The notes under the pieces: generated by a model | The model's input: only the letters and a program-made list of their open reading frames with translations | Databases searched by the model: none | What the model was told of the DNA's origin: nothing | Assembly (NCBI GenBank): GCA_022797145.1 | Contig: JAAWKA010000001.1 | Span: 1-61,744, forward strand | Direction of reading: 5' to 3' | DNA length: 61,744 nucleotides | Source: Clostridia bacterium | GTDB lineage: Bacteria; Bacillota; Clostridia; TANB77; CAG-508 | In this document: positions 18,634 through 27,052 of the stretch, piece by piece | How the letters are laid out: each line of letters opens with the position of its first letter | Position numbering within the stretch: position 1 is the first letter of the stretch | Program-made: the position numbers and the translations under genes

Positions 18634-19455
18634 TTAATCAATTATATTAGACATTGCATCGTCTAATCTTTTTTTACACATATCTATTTCTTTTTTTATT
18701 ATTATATCTATTTCTTTTGTATATTCATTTTCTCTCATTTTTAATAAATCTTTTAAATTATGTATAGTATCTTCTACATTTTTAATACTTATTTGGGTCG
18801 TTATACTATTAGGTCTTCCACTTATATATTTATGTACAACAAAGTCTGCTATTTTATAACTTTTTGATTTCATAACACCATTATATACAAATAAAACATC
18901 TTCATACTGCCTATATTCTGGGAACTTTATGTCACTTTCTTCTAAAAATTTTCTTCTCCAACACTTACTCCATGCATTGGGATATTTATCTACTGATGAT
19001 TTATAAGTTTTTGTACAAGTATCTTCTGTTGGAATAACTAATTCTTCCCTATTTCCCTCTATCTCAAAGCCTAAATATATTATATCTGTTTCATCTTTTC
19101 CAATAACTTTGTCTATTTTTTCTAATACATTATCTGTTGCTAAATAGTCATCACCATCTAAAAAAACTATATATTCTCCTTTTGCAACATTTAATCCTGT
19201 ATTTCTTGTAGCCCCAATTTTTTTATTTTCATTATGTCTTAGATATATTATGTTTCTATATTTTGAACATAATCTTAAAATTTCCTTTTCTGTATCGTCT
19301 GTTGAACAATCATCTACTACTATTATTTCTATATTTTTAAATGTCTGATTTTCTACACTTAAAATAGCTCTTTCTATATATTCTTGTATATTATATGCTG
19401 CTATTATTACACTAAATCTTCTTTCTTCTTTTATAAGCTTTGCTTGTTGGTCCAT
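18634..19455 (-). CDS. Family 2 glycosyltransferase
   Basis: This 273-residue GT-A enzyme begins its domain at FSVIIAAYNIQEYI. It has the VVDDCSTDDT nucleotide-sugar motif near residue 50 and the metal-binding DGDD motif in FLDGDDYLA near residue 100. There is no membrane segment. It overlaps the preceding family 4 glycosyltransferase by 44 bases, with GAGGT before its ATG inside that gene, so they are translationally coupled. The pair likely modifies a surface glycan. It lies between asnB relics 2 and 3. Confidence 0.88.
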   Translation of the reverse strand: MDQQAKLIKEERRFSVIIAAYNIQEYIERAILSVENQTFKNIEIIVVDDCSTDDTEKEILRLCSKYRNIIYLRHNENKKIGATRNTGLNVAKGEYIVFLDGDDYLATDNVLEKIDKVIGKDETDIIYLGFEIEGNREELVIPTEDTCTKTYKSSVDKYPNAWSKCWRRKFLEESDIKFPEYRQYEDVLFVYNGVMKSKSYKIADFVVHKYISGRPNSITTQISIKNVEDTIHNLKDLLKMRENEYTKEIDIIIKKEIDMCKKRLDDAMSNIID

Positions 19456-20578
19456 CTTTTACCTCAAACTCCTTTTTATCAATAATACTTTCAAATAAAT
19501 CTATTAAATTATTTGCTGCAATATTACTTGTCCAATCTTCTGTTATTGTTTTATATGCATTAGCTCCTAATTTTTCTCTTAATTTTTTATTTTGAATTGC
19601 ATCTTTAACATGTTTTTCCAATTCTTTATATTTGTTATACATTAATCCATTTTCTTCATTTTTTATCAAAAATGGTACTGACCCCATTTTTTGATTAGCT
19701 ATAACTACACATCCTGCATTCATAGATTCATTAATTACAGCTCCCCAACTTTCTCTACTATCACTTGTTCCTATAAAAATATTTGCTTTTTCCATATAAT
19801 CTTTAACTTTATCACTTTGAACTTGTCCTACAACTTCTATTACATCTTCTAAACTTTCTTTTTTTATTTCTTCTTTAATTTTGTCTTCAAGTATACCTGC
19901 TCCCAACATTTTTATATTAAAATTGTAGTTTTGATTTTTTAAGTTTTTTGCTAGCTTTATAACAATTTCAGGATGTTTCCATTTTATAAATCTTGCAACC
20001 CAAATAATTTGCACTTTTTCATTTTGTTCTTTTTTGTTAATTAATTCTTTTATGTTATATTTATTTATTTCTAAAAAGTATCCCCATTTATACATTTTAT
20101 CTTTGTATAATCTGAAAAGGTTAAAATCATTTGCTCCATATGCATTTGCACATAAAATATATAAATTTTTGTTTTTTCTATATTTTATATGTCTATCAAA
20201 AAATAACTTCATTTTTTCCTTATTAAATATTGTTTTAAAAAAGCCATCTACAAACATAAAAATTCTTGCTCTGTACCTAAATGTTAGTTTATCTAATTTT
20301 AATCTTTCTTCTATTAATTCATCTGTTGTAGATCCTATTATTACTACATCACTCTCTAATGCTAATCTTTTTGCTTTTTTATATTCTTCATCACTTTCGT
20401 ATGCTCTCACTATAAAGTCATATTCTTTATCTAAATCTTTAAATCCTAAATCTAGTCTCCATTGAAATATTTTGACTGTAGATACAAATTTAAAATCTTT
20501 TCCTAATCTTTTTTGCATTTCTAAACAAAAAGGAAGTTGGTGGTGTGTTAAAAAGTTTGAATAAAATGTTACTTTCAT
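19412..20578 (-). CDS. Family 4 (GT-B) glycosyltransferase
   Basis: This protein of about 388 residues begins MKVTFYSNFLTHHQLPFC. The C-terminal donor-binding half has IIWVARFIKWKHPEIV and the ESWGAVINESMNAGCVVIA segment with the E-x7-E type motif. The first ATG (20590) has no ribosome binding site, whereas GAGG lies before the ATG at 20578, which is chosen. It is likely a cytoplasmic enzyme working with the overlapping family 2 glycosyltransferase. The sugar and acceptor are unknown. Confidence 0.85.
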   Translation of the reverse strand: MKVTFYSNFLTHHQLPFCLEMQKRLGKDFKFVSTVKIFQWRLDLGFKDLDKEYDFIVRAYESDEEYKKAKRLALESDVVIIGSTTDELIEERLKLDKLTFRYRARIFMFVDGFFKTIFNKEKMKLFFDRHIKYRKNKNLYILCANAYGANDFNLFRLYKDKMYKWGYFLEINKYNIKELINKKEQNEKVQIIWVARFIKWKHPEIVIKLAKNLKNQNYNFNIKMLGAGILEDKIKEEIKKESLEDVIEVVGQVQSDKVKDYMEKANIFIGTSDSRESWGAVINESMNAGCVVIANQKMGSVPFLIKNEENGLMYNKYKELEKHVKDAIQNKKLREKLGANAYKTITEDWTSNIAANNLIDLFESIIDKKEFEVKDGPTSKAYKRRKKI

Positions 20579-20780
20579 ATTTTTCCTCATACTATCAATA
20601 TTTTTATAATTATACCATTTTTGTTAATTTTTTTCAATTAAATTTAATAAAATTATTAAGTATAATTATCTTTCTTATATAAACCCTCTATATATTTTAT
20701 TACTTTTTTAAAATAAGTAATTATATTTTAAAAAAATTTTTATTTTTCAATACTTTTACATATATTATTTATTGACATCC

Positions 20781-20862
20781 TACAACAGTTCCACAGCTTA
20801 TAGCATATATTTTTTAAGTCAAAATCTGGTTTGAGGAACATCAAGCTAAGATTCAAATATAA
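20781..20862 (+). pseudogene. asnB 3'-end relic, copy 3 (degenerate)
   Basis: Aligned without gaps to the asnB end, this segment reads TVPQLIAYIF, then a stop, then VKIWFEEHQAKIQI and a TAA, against TGPQLMAYLCQVNMWLERYQPKIEL. It is clearly homologous but much more diverged than copy 2, so it marks an older event at the same locus. It occupies the otherwise gene-free 20591-20953 gap, whose remainder is AT-rich with nothing else recognised. Confidence 0.75.
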
Positions 20863-20893
20863 GATTTCATAAATTATATTTGTCCCTTTATAA

Positions 20894-20921
20894 AAACCCT
20901 GAAGTTTTATATTTAGGGTTT
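20894..20921 (+). terminator. Hairpin after asnB relic copy 3
   Basis: A 7-bp stem (20894-20900 with 20915-20921) lies about 30 bases after the relic stop. It is in the same relative place as the terminators behind the other two copies. The T-run is weak. Confidence 0.45.
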
Positions 20922-20953
20922 ATCATAAAATATTATGATTTTTTAAATCGTTT

Positions 20954-21247
20954 TCAACAAATTTTAATTGTCTCCTCTTCCATTGTTAAACTAATTACAT
21001 TTCCTCTCTTTATTCCTAATATATCTAAATATTCTGCTGGAAGGGTAATTCTGTTAAGTTGATCTAGTATCCTAACAATTTCAATGTATTCTCTTTTCTT
21101 TATAGCTTTTGCATTAAATCTTTTAATACAAATTTCACCATATTCAATTGTTATTTCCATTTTCTCTTTTTTCGACAAGTTCAATTCATTAAAAAATTTA
21201 CTTGGAATACATACTCTTCCTAATTGATCCAATTTCCGTTGTTGCAT
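20954..21247 (-). CDS. Protein of two tandem AbrB/SpoVT-like DNA-binding motifs
   Basis: The 97 residues hold two AbrB-type swapped-hairpin repeats: KLDQLGRVCIPSKFFNELNL (residues 5-24) and RILDQLNRITLPAEYLDILG (residues 59-78). Each is followed by a short strand segment. Such proteins are usually transition-state or antitoxin-like regulators. AGGAGG stands 8 bases before the ATG. Codon 4 is CGG (21238-21236) read in frame. If CGG causes a +1 shift in this organism, translation would end seven codons later, so this gene is an exception worth attention. Confidence 0.78.
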   Translation of the reverse strand: MQQRKLDQLGRVCIPSKFFNELNLSKKEKMEITIEYGEICIKRFNAKAIKKREYIEIVRILDQLNRITLPAEYLDILGIKRGNVISLTMEEETIKIC

Positions 21248-21405
21248 AAAATATTCCTCCTAAAAAGATTTAATTTACAATATATACTATGATTTTACAT
21301 TTTAACACATTTACATAAAAAGTCAATAAAATTATATTAAATTTAAGAAATTTATTATAATTTTATGGTAACTTAAATTTATTATAAATTTTAAACCAAT
21401 ATTTT

Positions 21406-21428
21406 TGAGACCACAAAATATGGTCTCA
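21406..21428. repeat. 8-bp hairpin after the 90-residue gene
   Basis: TGAGACCA pairs with TGGTCTCA around a 7-base loop, 16 bases beyond the stop of the minus-strand gene at 21444. It lacks a T-run on that strand, so terminator function is uncertain. Confidence 0.4.
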
Positions 21429-21443
21429 TCTGTTAATAAACAT

Positions 21444-21716
21444 TTACATACTCTGCATATAAAAGATATCTAAACTGTTACTCCAATTACATTTTATCAA
21501 GTTCTCCTCTTCCTTTTCTGCTATTTGTAAGCAGTTCAAAAAAATTTCTTCAACTTTCTTTATGTCCTTAGGTTGCAATTTAATTATCTCTTCTTTAATA
21601 GCCTCAAAACTTGAAGACCGTCCTCTCAGCTGATATTTAACAATCATGTAAGTTAATAATGGTTCATAATCTCCCTCCTTAAATTGTTTTACAAAAGCTG
21701 ATATTCTTCGTTGCAT
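21444..21716 (-). CDS. Unknown 90-residue protein of the accessory region
   Basis: This 90-residue protein is probably helical, beginning MQRRISAFVKQFKEGDYEPL and containing KLQPKDIKKVEEIFLNCLQ. AGGAGG precedes the ATG. No family is recognised; it may be a phage-type or regulatory protein. Codon 33 is CGG (21620-21618), in the run CTG AGA GGA CGG, which is less AT-biased than its neighbours and hints at transfer. A +1 shift there would give a short alternative end. Confidence 0.55.
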   Translation of the reverse strand: MQRRISAFVKQFKEGDYEPLLTYMIVKYQLRGRSSSFEAIKEEIIKLQPKDIKKVEEIFLNCLQIAEKEEENLIKCNWSNSLDIFYMQSM

Positions 21717-21916
21717 TTGTTCTTCCTCCTATTAAAATATATGCAATTAACTACCTGTTACACAATTATCTTATCACACACATGTTAAAGTGTAAATATA
21801 TTTTTATATTATCATAAAAATTATTGTAAAAAACGTAAAATATAAATCAAATAATCCATGAAAAAATAAAGAAAAACTAATAAAACTTTATAGAGAAAGA
21901 AATTTGAAGGAAAAAA

Positions 21917-21972
21917 TACAACAAAAAGTAAATAAAATCATTTTTGACTTTATTTACTTTTTGTTGTATAAT
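21917..21972 (+). promoter_or_regulatory. Strong promoter overlapped by a 20-bp perfect inverted repeat
   Basis: The -35 TTGACT (21944-21949) and -10 TATAAT (21967-21972) are 17 bases apart. A perfect 20-bp inverted repeat (21917-21936 with 21949-21968) has a right arm that fills exactly the space between the two promoter elements. This suggests an operator for a dimeric regulator, or a hairpin acting as a terminator for transcripts arriving on the minus strand, where T6 follows the stem. Confidence 0.7.
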
Positions 21973-22009
21973 ATATTTAACCGTTAATTGTATAAGAAGG
22001 GAGATCAAC

Positions 22010-22294
22010 ATGACTTTAGAAGAACAAATTGAATTCACTCTTTTTGAGTGTAATTTACGTCGGGATTTACAACAAGAAACTTTAGACTCAAGTCTTTCAA
22101 TGTTACTCTATAAGGTAGATAGTGGTATATCAACACCTTTAAAGTATAAAATTGCAAGTTACGAATTGGAAACTAGCTCCAAAAACAAATGTGATGTATT
22201 TTTTACTTCAAAGCCACCACATTATTCCAGTATTAATGAGTATATCTCTGCTCAACCTTTTAGAGCGGATATTAGAAGTTATCTAAACATGTAA
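22010..22294 (+). CDS. Unknown 94-residue protein of the accessory region
   Basis: The start at 22010 follows GAAGGGAG and lies downstream of the promoter at 21944-21972; an in-frame ATG at 21944 is ruled out because it is part of the promoter. The product begins MTLEEQIEFTLFECNLRRDL and is of unknown family. Codon 18 is CGG (22061-22063), directly after CGT. A +1 shift there would end in a TAG eight codons later. A terminator follows. The isolated promoter and strand suggest an independently regulated cargo gene. Confidence 0.6.
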   Translation: MTLEEQIEFTLFECNLRRDLQQETLDSSLSMLLYKVDSGISTPLKYKIASYELETSSKNKCDVFFTSKPPHYSSINEYISAQPFRADIRSYLNM

Positions 22295-22314
22295 TATCAA
22301 TCCTCGTCTCACTA

Positions 22315-22352
22315 CCTGCCAATAATAGATTTATATTGGCAGGTGTATTTTT
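22315..22352. terminator. Terminator between convergent 22010 gene and mutS
   Basis: A 10-bp stem (CCTGCCAATA at 22315-22324 with TATTGGCAGG at 22334-22343) is followed on the plus strand by TGTATTTTTTA. Confidence 0.85.
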
Positions 22353-24965
22353 TATGAAACACTTTCTTTAAGTCTTACTAAAGTATTTAATGCCTCTATT
22401 GGAGTCAATTCATCTAAATTAATTTTATCTATTTGATGTGCGATTTGTGCAAGTTTGTAGTTATACATATCCAATTGTCCATCTGTTTGTTTTTTATTTT
22501 CTTTTTGCTCTAGCTTTTTAGGAACTATACTTTTTCTTTCTAAAGTTTTTAATATTTCATTTGCCTTTTTTACAACTGGTTGTGGAACTCCTGCAAGTTT
22601 AGCTACATGTATTCCATAGCTCTCATCTGTCCCTCCTTCTATTATTTTTCTTAGAAATACTATATCCTCCCCTTTTTCTTTTACTGCTATTGAATAATTT
22701 TTTATCCCTTCTTGCTTACTTTCCAATTCTATTAATTCATGATAATGTGTTGCAAATAAAGTTTTAGCACCACACTTTTGTTTATCTGCTATATAAGTTG
22801 CAACTGCCCATGCTATTGATAATCCATCATAAGTTGATGTTCCTCTTCCTATTTCATCTAATATAATTAAACTATTTGGAGTTGCTTCTTTTAATATTGT
22901 AGCTACTTCCATCATTTCTACCATAAATGTACTTTGACCCATACTTAAATCATCTGATGCACCTACTCTTGTAAAAATTTTATCTACTACTCCTATTTTA
23001 GCATAATTAGCAGGTACAAAGCTTCCAACTTGTGCCATTAAAGTAATTAAAGCTACTTGTCTCATATATGTTGATTTTCCAGCCATATTAGGGCCCGTTA
23101 TAATTGACAGCCTAGCATCTTCCTTATCTAAATATGTATCATTTTCTACAAATTCTCCACTTGATAACATTTTTTCTATTACAGGATGTCTTCCTTCTTT
23201 TATGTCTATTTTTCCTTCATTGTCAACTATTGGCTGTATGTAATTCCTATCCTGTGCAACTACTGCAAAAGATGTCAATACATCTAATGTAGAAATTATA
23301 TTAGCTGCTTTTTGTATTCTTTGTATATTATTTGAAAGTTCTCTTCTTATTTCCAAAAACATATTATATTCCAATGTTATTAGTTTTTCTTCTGCTCCTA
23401 ATATTTCTTCTTCTATATTTTTTAATTCCTCTGTTATATATCTTTCAGCATTAGTTAAAGTTTGCTTTCTTATAAATCTATCTGGTACTTGTGATAAATT
23501 TGATTTAGTTACTTCAATAAAATATCCAAATACTTTATTAAATCCAACTTTTAAATTTTTTATTCCTGTTTCTTCTTTTTCTTTAGCTTCTAACTCTACT
23601 AACCAATTTTTTCCGTTTACTACCTGCTAGCTTTAATTTATCTATTTCTTCATTATATCCTATTTTTATTAATCCCCCCTCTTTTACAGATATTGGTGGT
23701 TCTTCTATGATCGCTCTATCTATAATTTCATAAATATCCTTCAATTCATCTAATTCTTCATATAACTGTTTTAATAATGGTGAAGCTACTTTTGATAATA
23801 TTTGTTTTATTTTAGGAAGCTCTTTTACTGAATTTTTTAATGAAATCATATCACGTCCATTAGCATTTCCATAAGATATCTTTCCTATCAGTCTTTCTAT
23901 ATCATATACTTTTTTTAATGCTTCTATTATATCTCCTCTTAGTATTATACTATCTTTTAATTCTTTTACTGCAAATAATCTTTTATTTATTTCTTGTATA
24001 TCTATCAACGGATCATTTAGCCATCTTCTTAAATGTCTTCCCCCCATTGAAGTAGATGTCTTATCTAATACCCATAAAAGTGTTCCTTTTTTTGTTTTAT
24101 CTCTCATTTTTTCAGTTATTTCTAAATTTCTTCTTGCATTTATGTCTAAAGCCATATACTTATTAGTAGTATATATTTGTATTTTATTAAGATGTTTTAA
24201 CTTTATTTTTTGTGTTTTGTTAAGATATTCAAGTAATCCATTTATTGCTGACAAAATAAATAATTCTTCTTCTAATTTTTCAATTTTATTTTGTGTTTCA
24301 TCTATTATTTCATAATTGGATATTATATCATTTGCTTCTTCTTTAAAAGCTTCTTCTTCTCCTTTTGAGATGAAAATTCCAAATCTCTCTTTTATTTTGT
24401 TTATTTCTTCTATACTAGAATACATTAAATCATTTGTTATTATTTCTGCTGGTGAAAATCTAGATATTTCATCTAGTAATCTTTCGAAATTATTATTTTG
24501 AGTTATCTTTGTTGCATAAAATTCTCCTGTTGAAACATCACATATTGCAATTCCAAAAAATAACCCTCTTTTAAATATCGACATAATATAATTGTTTTTC
24601 TTTTCATCTAATAAATTAGATTCTATTAAAGTTCCTGGAGTAACTACCCTTATTACATCTCTTTTTACAATTCCTTTAGTTTGTTTTGGATCTTCTAATT
24701 GTTCACATATTGCTACTTTATAACCTTTTTGTATTAATTTTGCTACATACATATCTAGTGCATGTGATGGAACTCCACACATGGGAGCTCTTTCTTTTTG
24801 TCCACAATCTTTTCCTGTTAATGTAATTTCTAATTCTTTTGATGCTGTTAAAGCATCATCAAAAAACATTTCATAGAAATCACCTAATCTATAAAATAAA
24901 ATTGCATCTTTATATTGCTCTTTTGTTTCCAAATAATGTTGCATCATTGGGGAATATTCTGCCAT
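22352..24965 (-). CDS. mutS: DNA mismatch repair ATPase MutS, with a +1 frameshift at CGG
   Basis: Two frames together give 870 residues, a normal MutS length. The first (24965 to about 23615) has the mismatch-contact motif GDFYEMFF, the connector and the lever. The second (23614 to 22352) has [16 protein letters not shown], Walker [10 protein letters not shown], Walker B with [12 protein letters not shown], and the C-terminal dimer segment. The frames join at CGG (23615-23613): skipping C gives [11 protein letters not shown], matching the NGKDW segment of relatives. Both halves are intact and conserved, which argues against an old pseudogene. If not recoded, the cell would lack mismatch repair. 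miaB lies 4 bases upstream in the same operon. Confidence 0.92.
23613..23615 (-). other. Putative +1 recoding site at CGG (mutS codon 451)
   Basis: AAA CGG AAA in the first frame leads to a stop after nine more codons. Skipping the C gives GGA and restores the conserved lever/clamp sequence. The shift interval allowed by stops and homology covers only some 10-20 bases, and the CGG is inside it. Confidence 0.75.
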
Positions 24966-24969
24966 ATTT

Positions 24970-26365
24970 CTACTCCTTTTCTTCTATTCTTCTTCCTTTT
25001 AAATACCACATATGTTGAGATATAATTTTTAAATCTATTATTTCATGAATTAAATCTTTGCTTCCTTCAAAAATAACCACTTTATTTGTACTTGTTCTTC
25101 CTGTTAATAATTTCTCATTATTTTTGCTTGTCCCTTCTACTAAAACTTTTTCATGTTGTCCTATATATTTATTATTATTTTCTTCTATTTGAGTCTCTAC
25201 TAATGATTTTAATTTATCAAATCTTTTATGTTTTATCTCTTCTGATATTTGATCCTTCATTTTATCTGCTGGTGTTCCTATCCTTCTTGAATATATAAAC
25301 ATGTATACTTGTTCAAATTTTATTCTCTTTACTACTTCTAATGTATCTTGAAAATCTTGTTCAGTTTCTCCGTGGAAACCCTACTATTATATCTGTTGAA
25401 AATACGATATTAGGAATCTTTTTTTTCATTTTCTCTGCAAGCTCTATATATTGCTCTTTAGTATACTTTCTATTCATTGTTTTTAATATCTTGCTACTTC
25501 CTGATTGTAATGGTAAATGGATAATTTTACATACTTTTTTACATTGTTCAATTGCCTCTATTACATCATCTGTAAAATCTTTTGGATGTGGTGAAACAAA
25601 TCTTATCCTTTCTATTTTCTCTATTTTATTAACTGCTTTTAATAAATCTGAAAAACAATATATTCCTTCTTCCCCATTGGCTTTATATGAATTTACATTT
25701 TGTCCCAGTAATGTTATTTCTTTATATCCCTCTTTTGCTAAACTTTTAATTTCATTTAATATATCTTTAGGATTTCTACTTCTTTCTCTTCCTCTTACAT
25801 ATGGTACAATACAATAGGTACAAAAATTATCACATCCATACATTATTGTTACAGATGCTTTAATTTTATCATTCCTTTTTATTGGTAATCCTTCATATAC
25901 TTCACCATCTATATCTATAATATCTTCTATTTTTTGTTCCTTTTGTAATATTTTATAAACATCTTGTGGCAATTTATGTAATGTATGAGTACCAAACATA
26001 ATATCTACATATGGGTAGCTTTTTTTTAACTTTTCTATAATATGTTCTTCTTGCATCATGCAACCACCTATAGCAATTATAGTTCCTTTTTCTTCTTTTT
26101 GTTTTTTTATTTCTCCTACTTTTCCAAATAACTTGTCTTCTGCATTTTCTCTTACACAACATGTATTATATATTACAAAATCTGCTTGTTTTAAATTATC
26201 TGTTTTTTCATATCCCATTTCTTCTAGCATTCCACTTATTTTTTCAGAATCATTTTCATTTAACTGACATCCCATTGTTAATATATAATATTTTAATTCT
26301 TTATCTTTATTTATATTTCTTACTTCTTTTATATAATTATATTGTTCTTGTATTTCATTTTTCAA
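24970..26365 (-). CDS. miaB: tRNA-2-methylthio-N6-dimethylallyladenosine synthase MiaB, with a +1 frameshift at CGG
   Basis: Joined across one +1 shift the product is about 464 residues. It has three cysteines of the N-terminal cluster (MGCQLNENDSE, NTCCVREN, GGCMMQ), the radical-SAM motif CDNFCTYC, FSTDIIVGFPGETEQDF, FIYSRR.GTPA and a C-terminal TRAM domain. It methylthiolates i6A37 in tRNAs reading UNN codons. The break is at CGG (25372-25370), and the restored Gly is the invariant glycine of GFPGET. The start is taken as a TTG at 26365 because AGGTGG overlaps the alternative GTG at 26377. It is in an operon with mutS. Confidence 0.93.
25370..25372 (-). other. Putative +1 recoding site at CGG (miaB, GFPGET motif)
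   Basis: TTT CCA CGG AGA AAC TGA in frame becomes TTT CCA GGA GAA ACT GAA once the C is skipped, giving the family-invariant FPGETE. Here protein conservation pins the extra base to the C of CGG almost exactly. Confidence 0.85.
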
Positions 26366-26441
26366 TATTATTTCCACCTTTTTGTCGATATATATATTTT
26401 TTATATTTTATCATACTCTTTTTCTTACTGCAATAAAAAAC

Positions 26442-26464
26442 AAAAAAAGCAGTATCAAACTGCT
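26442..26464 (-). terminator. rpmE terminator
   Basis: On the minus strand AGCAGT pairs with ACTGCT around a 5-base loop and is followed by seven T residues, a few bases after the rpmE stop. Confidence 0.85.
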
Positions 26465-26469
26465 ATATT

Positions 26470-26670
26470 TTATTCAATTCCATATTTTTTCTTAAATTTA
26501 TCTGCTCTTCCTCCTGTAGTATTTAATTTTAAGTTACCAGTCCAAAATGGATGACATTTTGAGCAAACATCTACTTTAATATCTTTTTTAGTTGAATTTG
26601 TATTAAGTACATTTCCACATGCACATGTAATTGTTGTTTCATTATATTCTGGATGTAATCCTGCCTTCAT
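26470..26670 (-). CDS. rpmE: Ribosomal protein L31 (zinc-binding form)
   Basis: This 66-residue large-subunit protein begins MKAGLHPEYNETTITCACG and has the zinc cysteines CAC and CSKC followed by HPFWTG. It is therefore the zinc-containing (C+) type of L31 rather than the zinc-independent paralogue. GAGGTG precedes the ATG. It is followed by a good terminator, then miaB-mutS as a separate unit. Confidence 0.96.
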   Translation of the reverse strand: MKAGLHPEYNETTITCACGNVLNTNSTKKDIKVDVCSKCHPFWTGNLKLNTTGGRADKFKKKYGIE

Positions 26671-26763
26671 TTTGTATTCACCTCTTTCTCTATGAAATAA
26701 ATTTTCTGTTTATTATATTATCATATATCTTATTTATTTTCAATATATATATATAACTTTTTA

Positions 26764-26916
26764 TTATTTTTTATTTGGATGTTCTAATATGTATTGTGCT
26801 GAACTTGTTAATTCTTCAATAAATGGTGTTTTTCTTACTATTTTTATGACTAAATTAAAAAGACATGCAACAATTAAAATAAAAAATCCTATTTTTTTCC
26901 ATAATTTTGCAGCCAT
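26764..26916 (-). CDS. Small 50-residue membrane protein
   Basis: GGAGGG lies 6 bases before an ATG at 26916 that opens 50 codons. The product has one transmembrane segment (about residues 9-28, FFILIVACLFNLVIKIV) and a charged C-terminus with ELTSSAQYILEHPNKK. It stands alone between rpmE and the divergent vanW-like gene. The function is unknown. Confidence 0.6.
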   Translation of the reverse strand: MAAKLWKKIGFFILIVACLFNLVIKIVRKTPFIEELTSSAQYILEHPNKK

Positions 26917-27052
26917 AGTCTTCCCTCCATTTTTAACTCTATTAATTATTATACTACATTTTTAAATTTTGTCAATATTATTTGTTTTTTTGGAAATACT
27001 ATATTATTATATTTATTTTTGTATTGATATACTCTTAAGAAAGGATTAAATT

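Noticed and set aside
21944..22009. N-terminal extension of the 94-residue protein to 21944
   Set aside because: This stretch contains the -35 and -10 of the gene's own promoter, and the ATG at 22010 has the GGGAG site.
16685..22351. Intact prophage or integrative element in the asnB island
   Set aside because: No integrase, terminase, portal, relaxase or replication gene was found; only cargo-type genes and asnB end relics remain.
22352..26365. mutS and miaB as ordinary pseudogenes
   Set aside because: Each has only one change, all catalytic motifs on both sides are intact, and the breaks share the same CGG form with two unrelated genes. Independent decay would not produce that pattern. 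Sequence error or recoding remains, so I annotate them as full genes with a shift.
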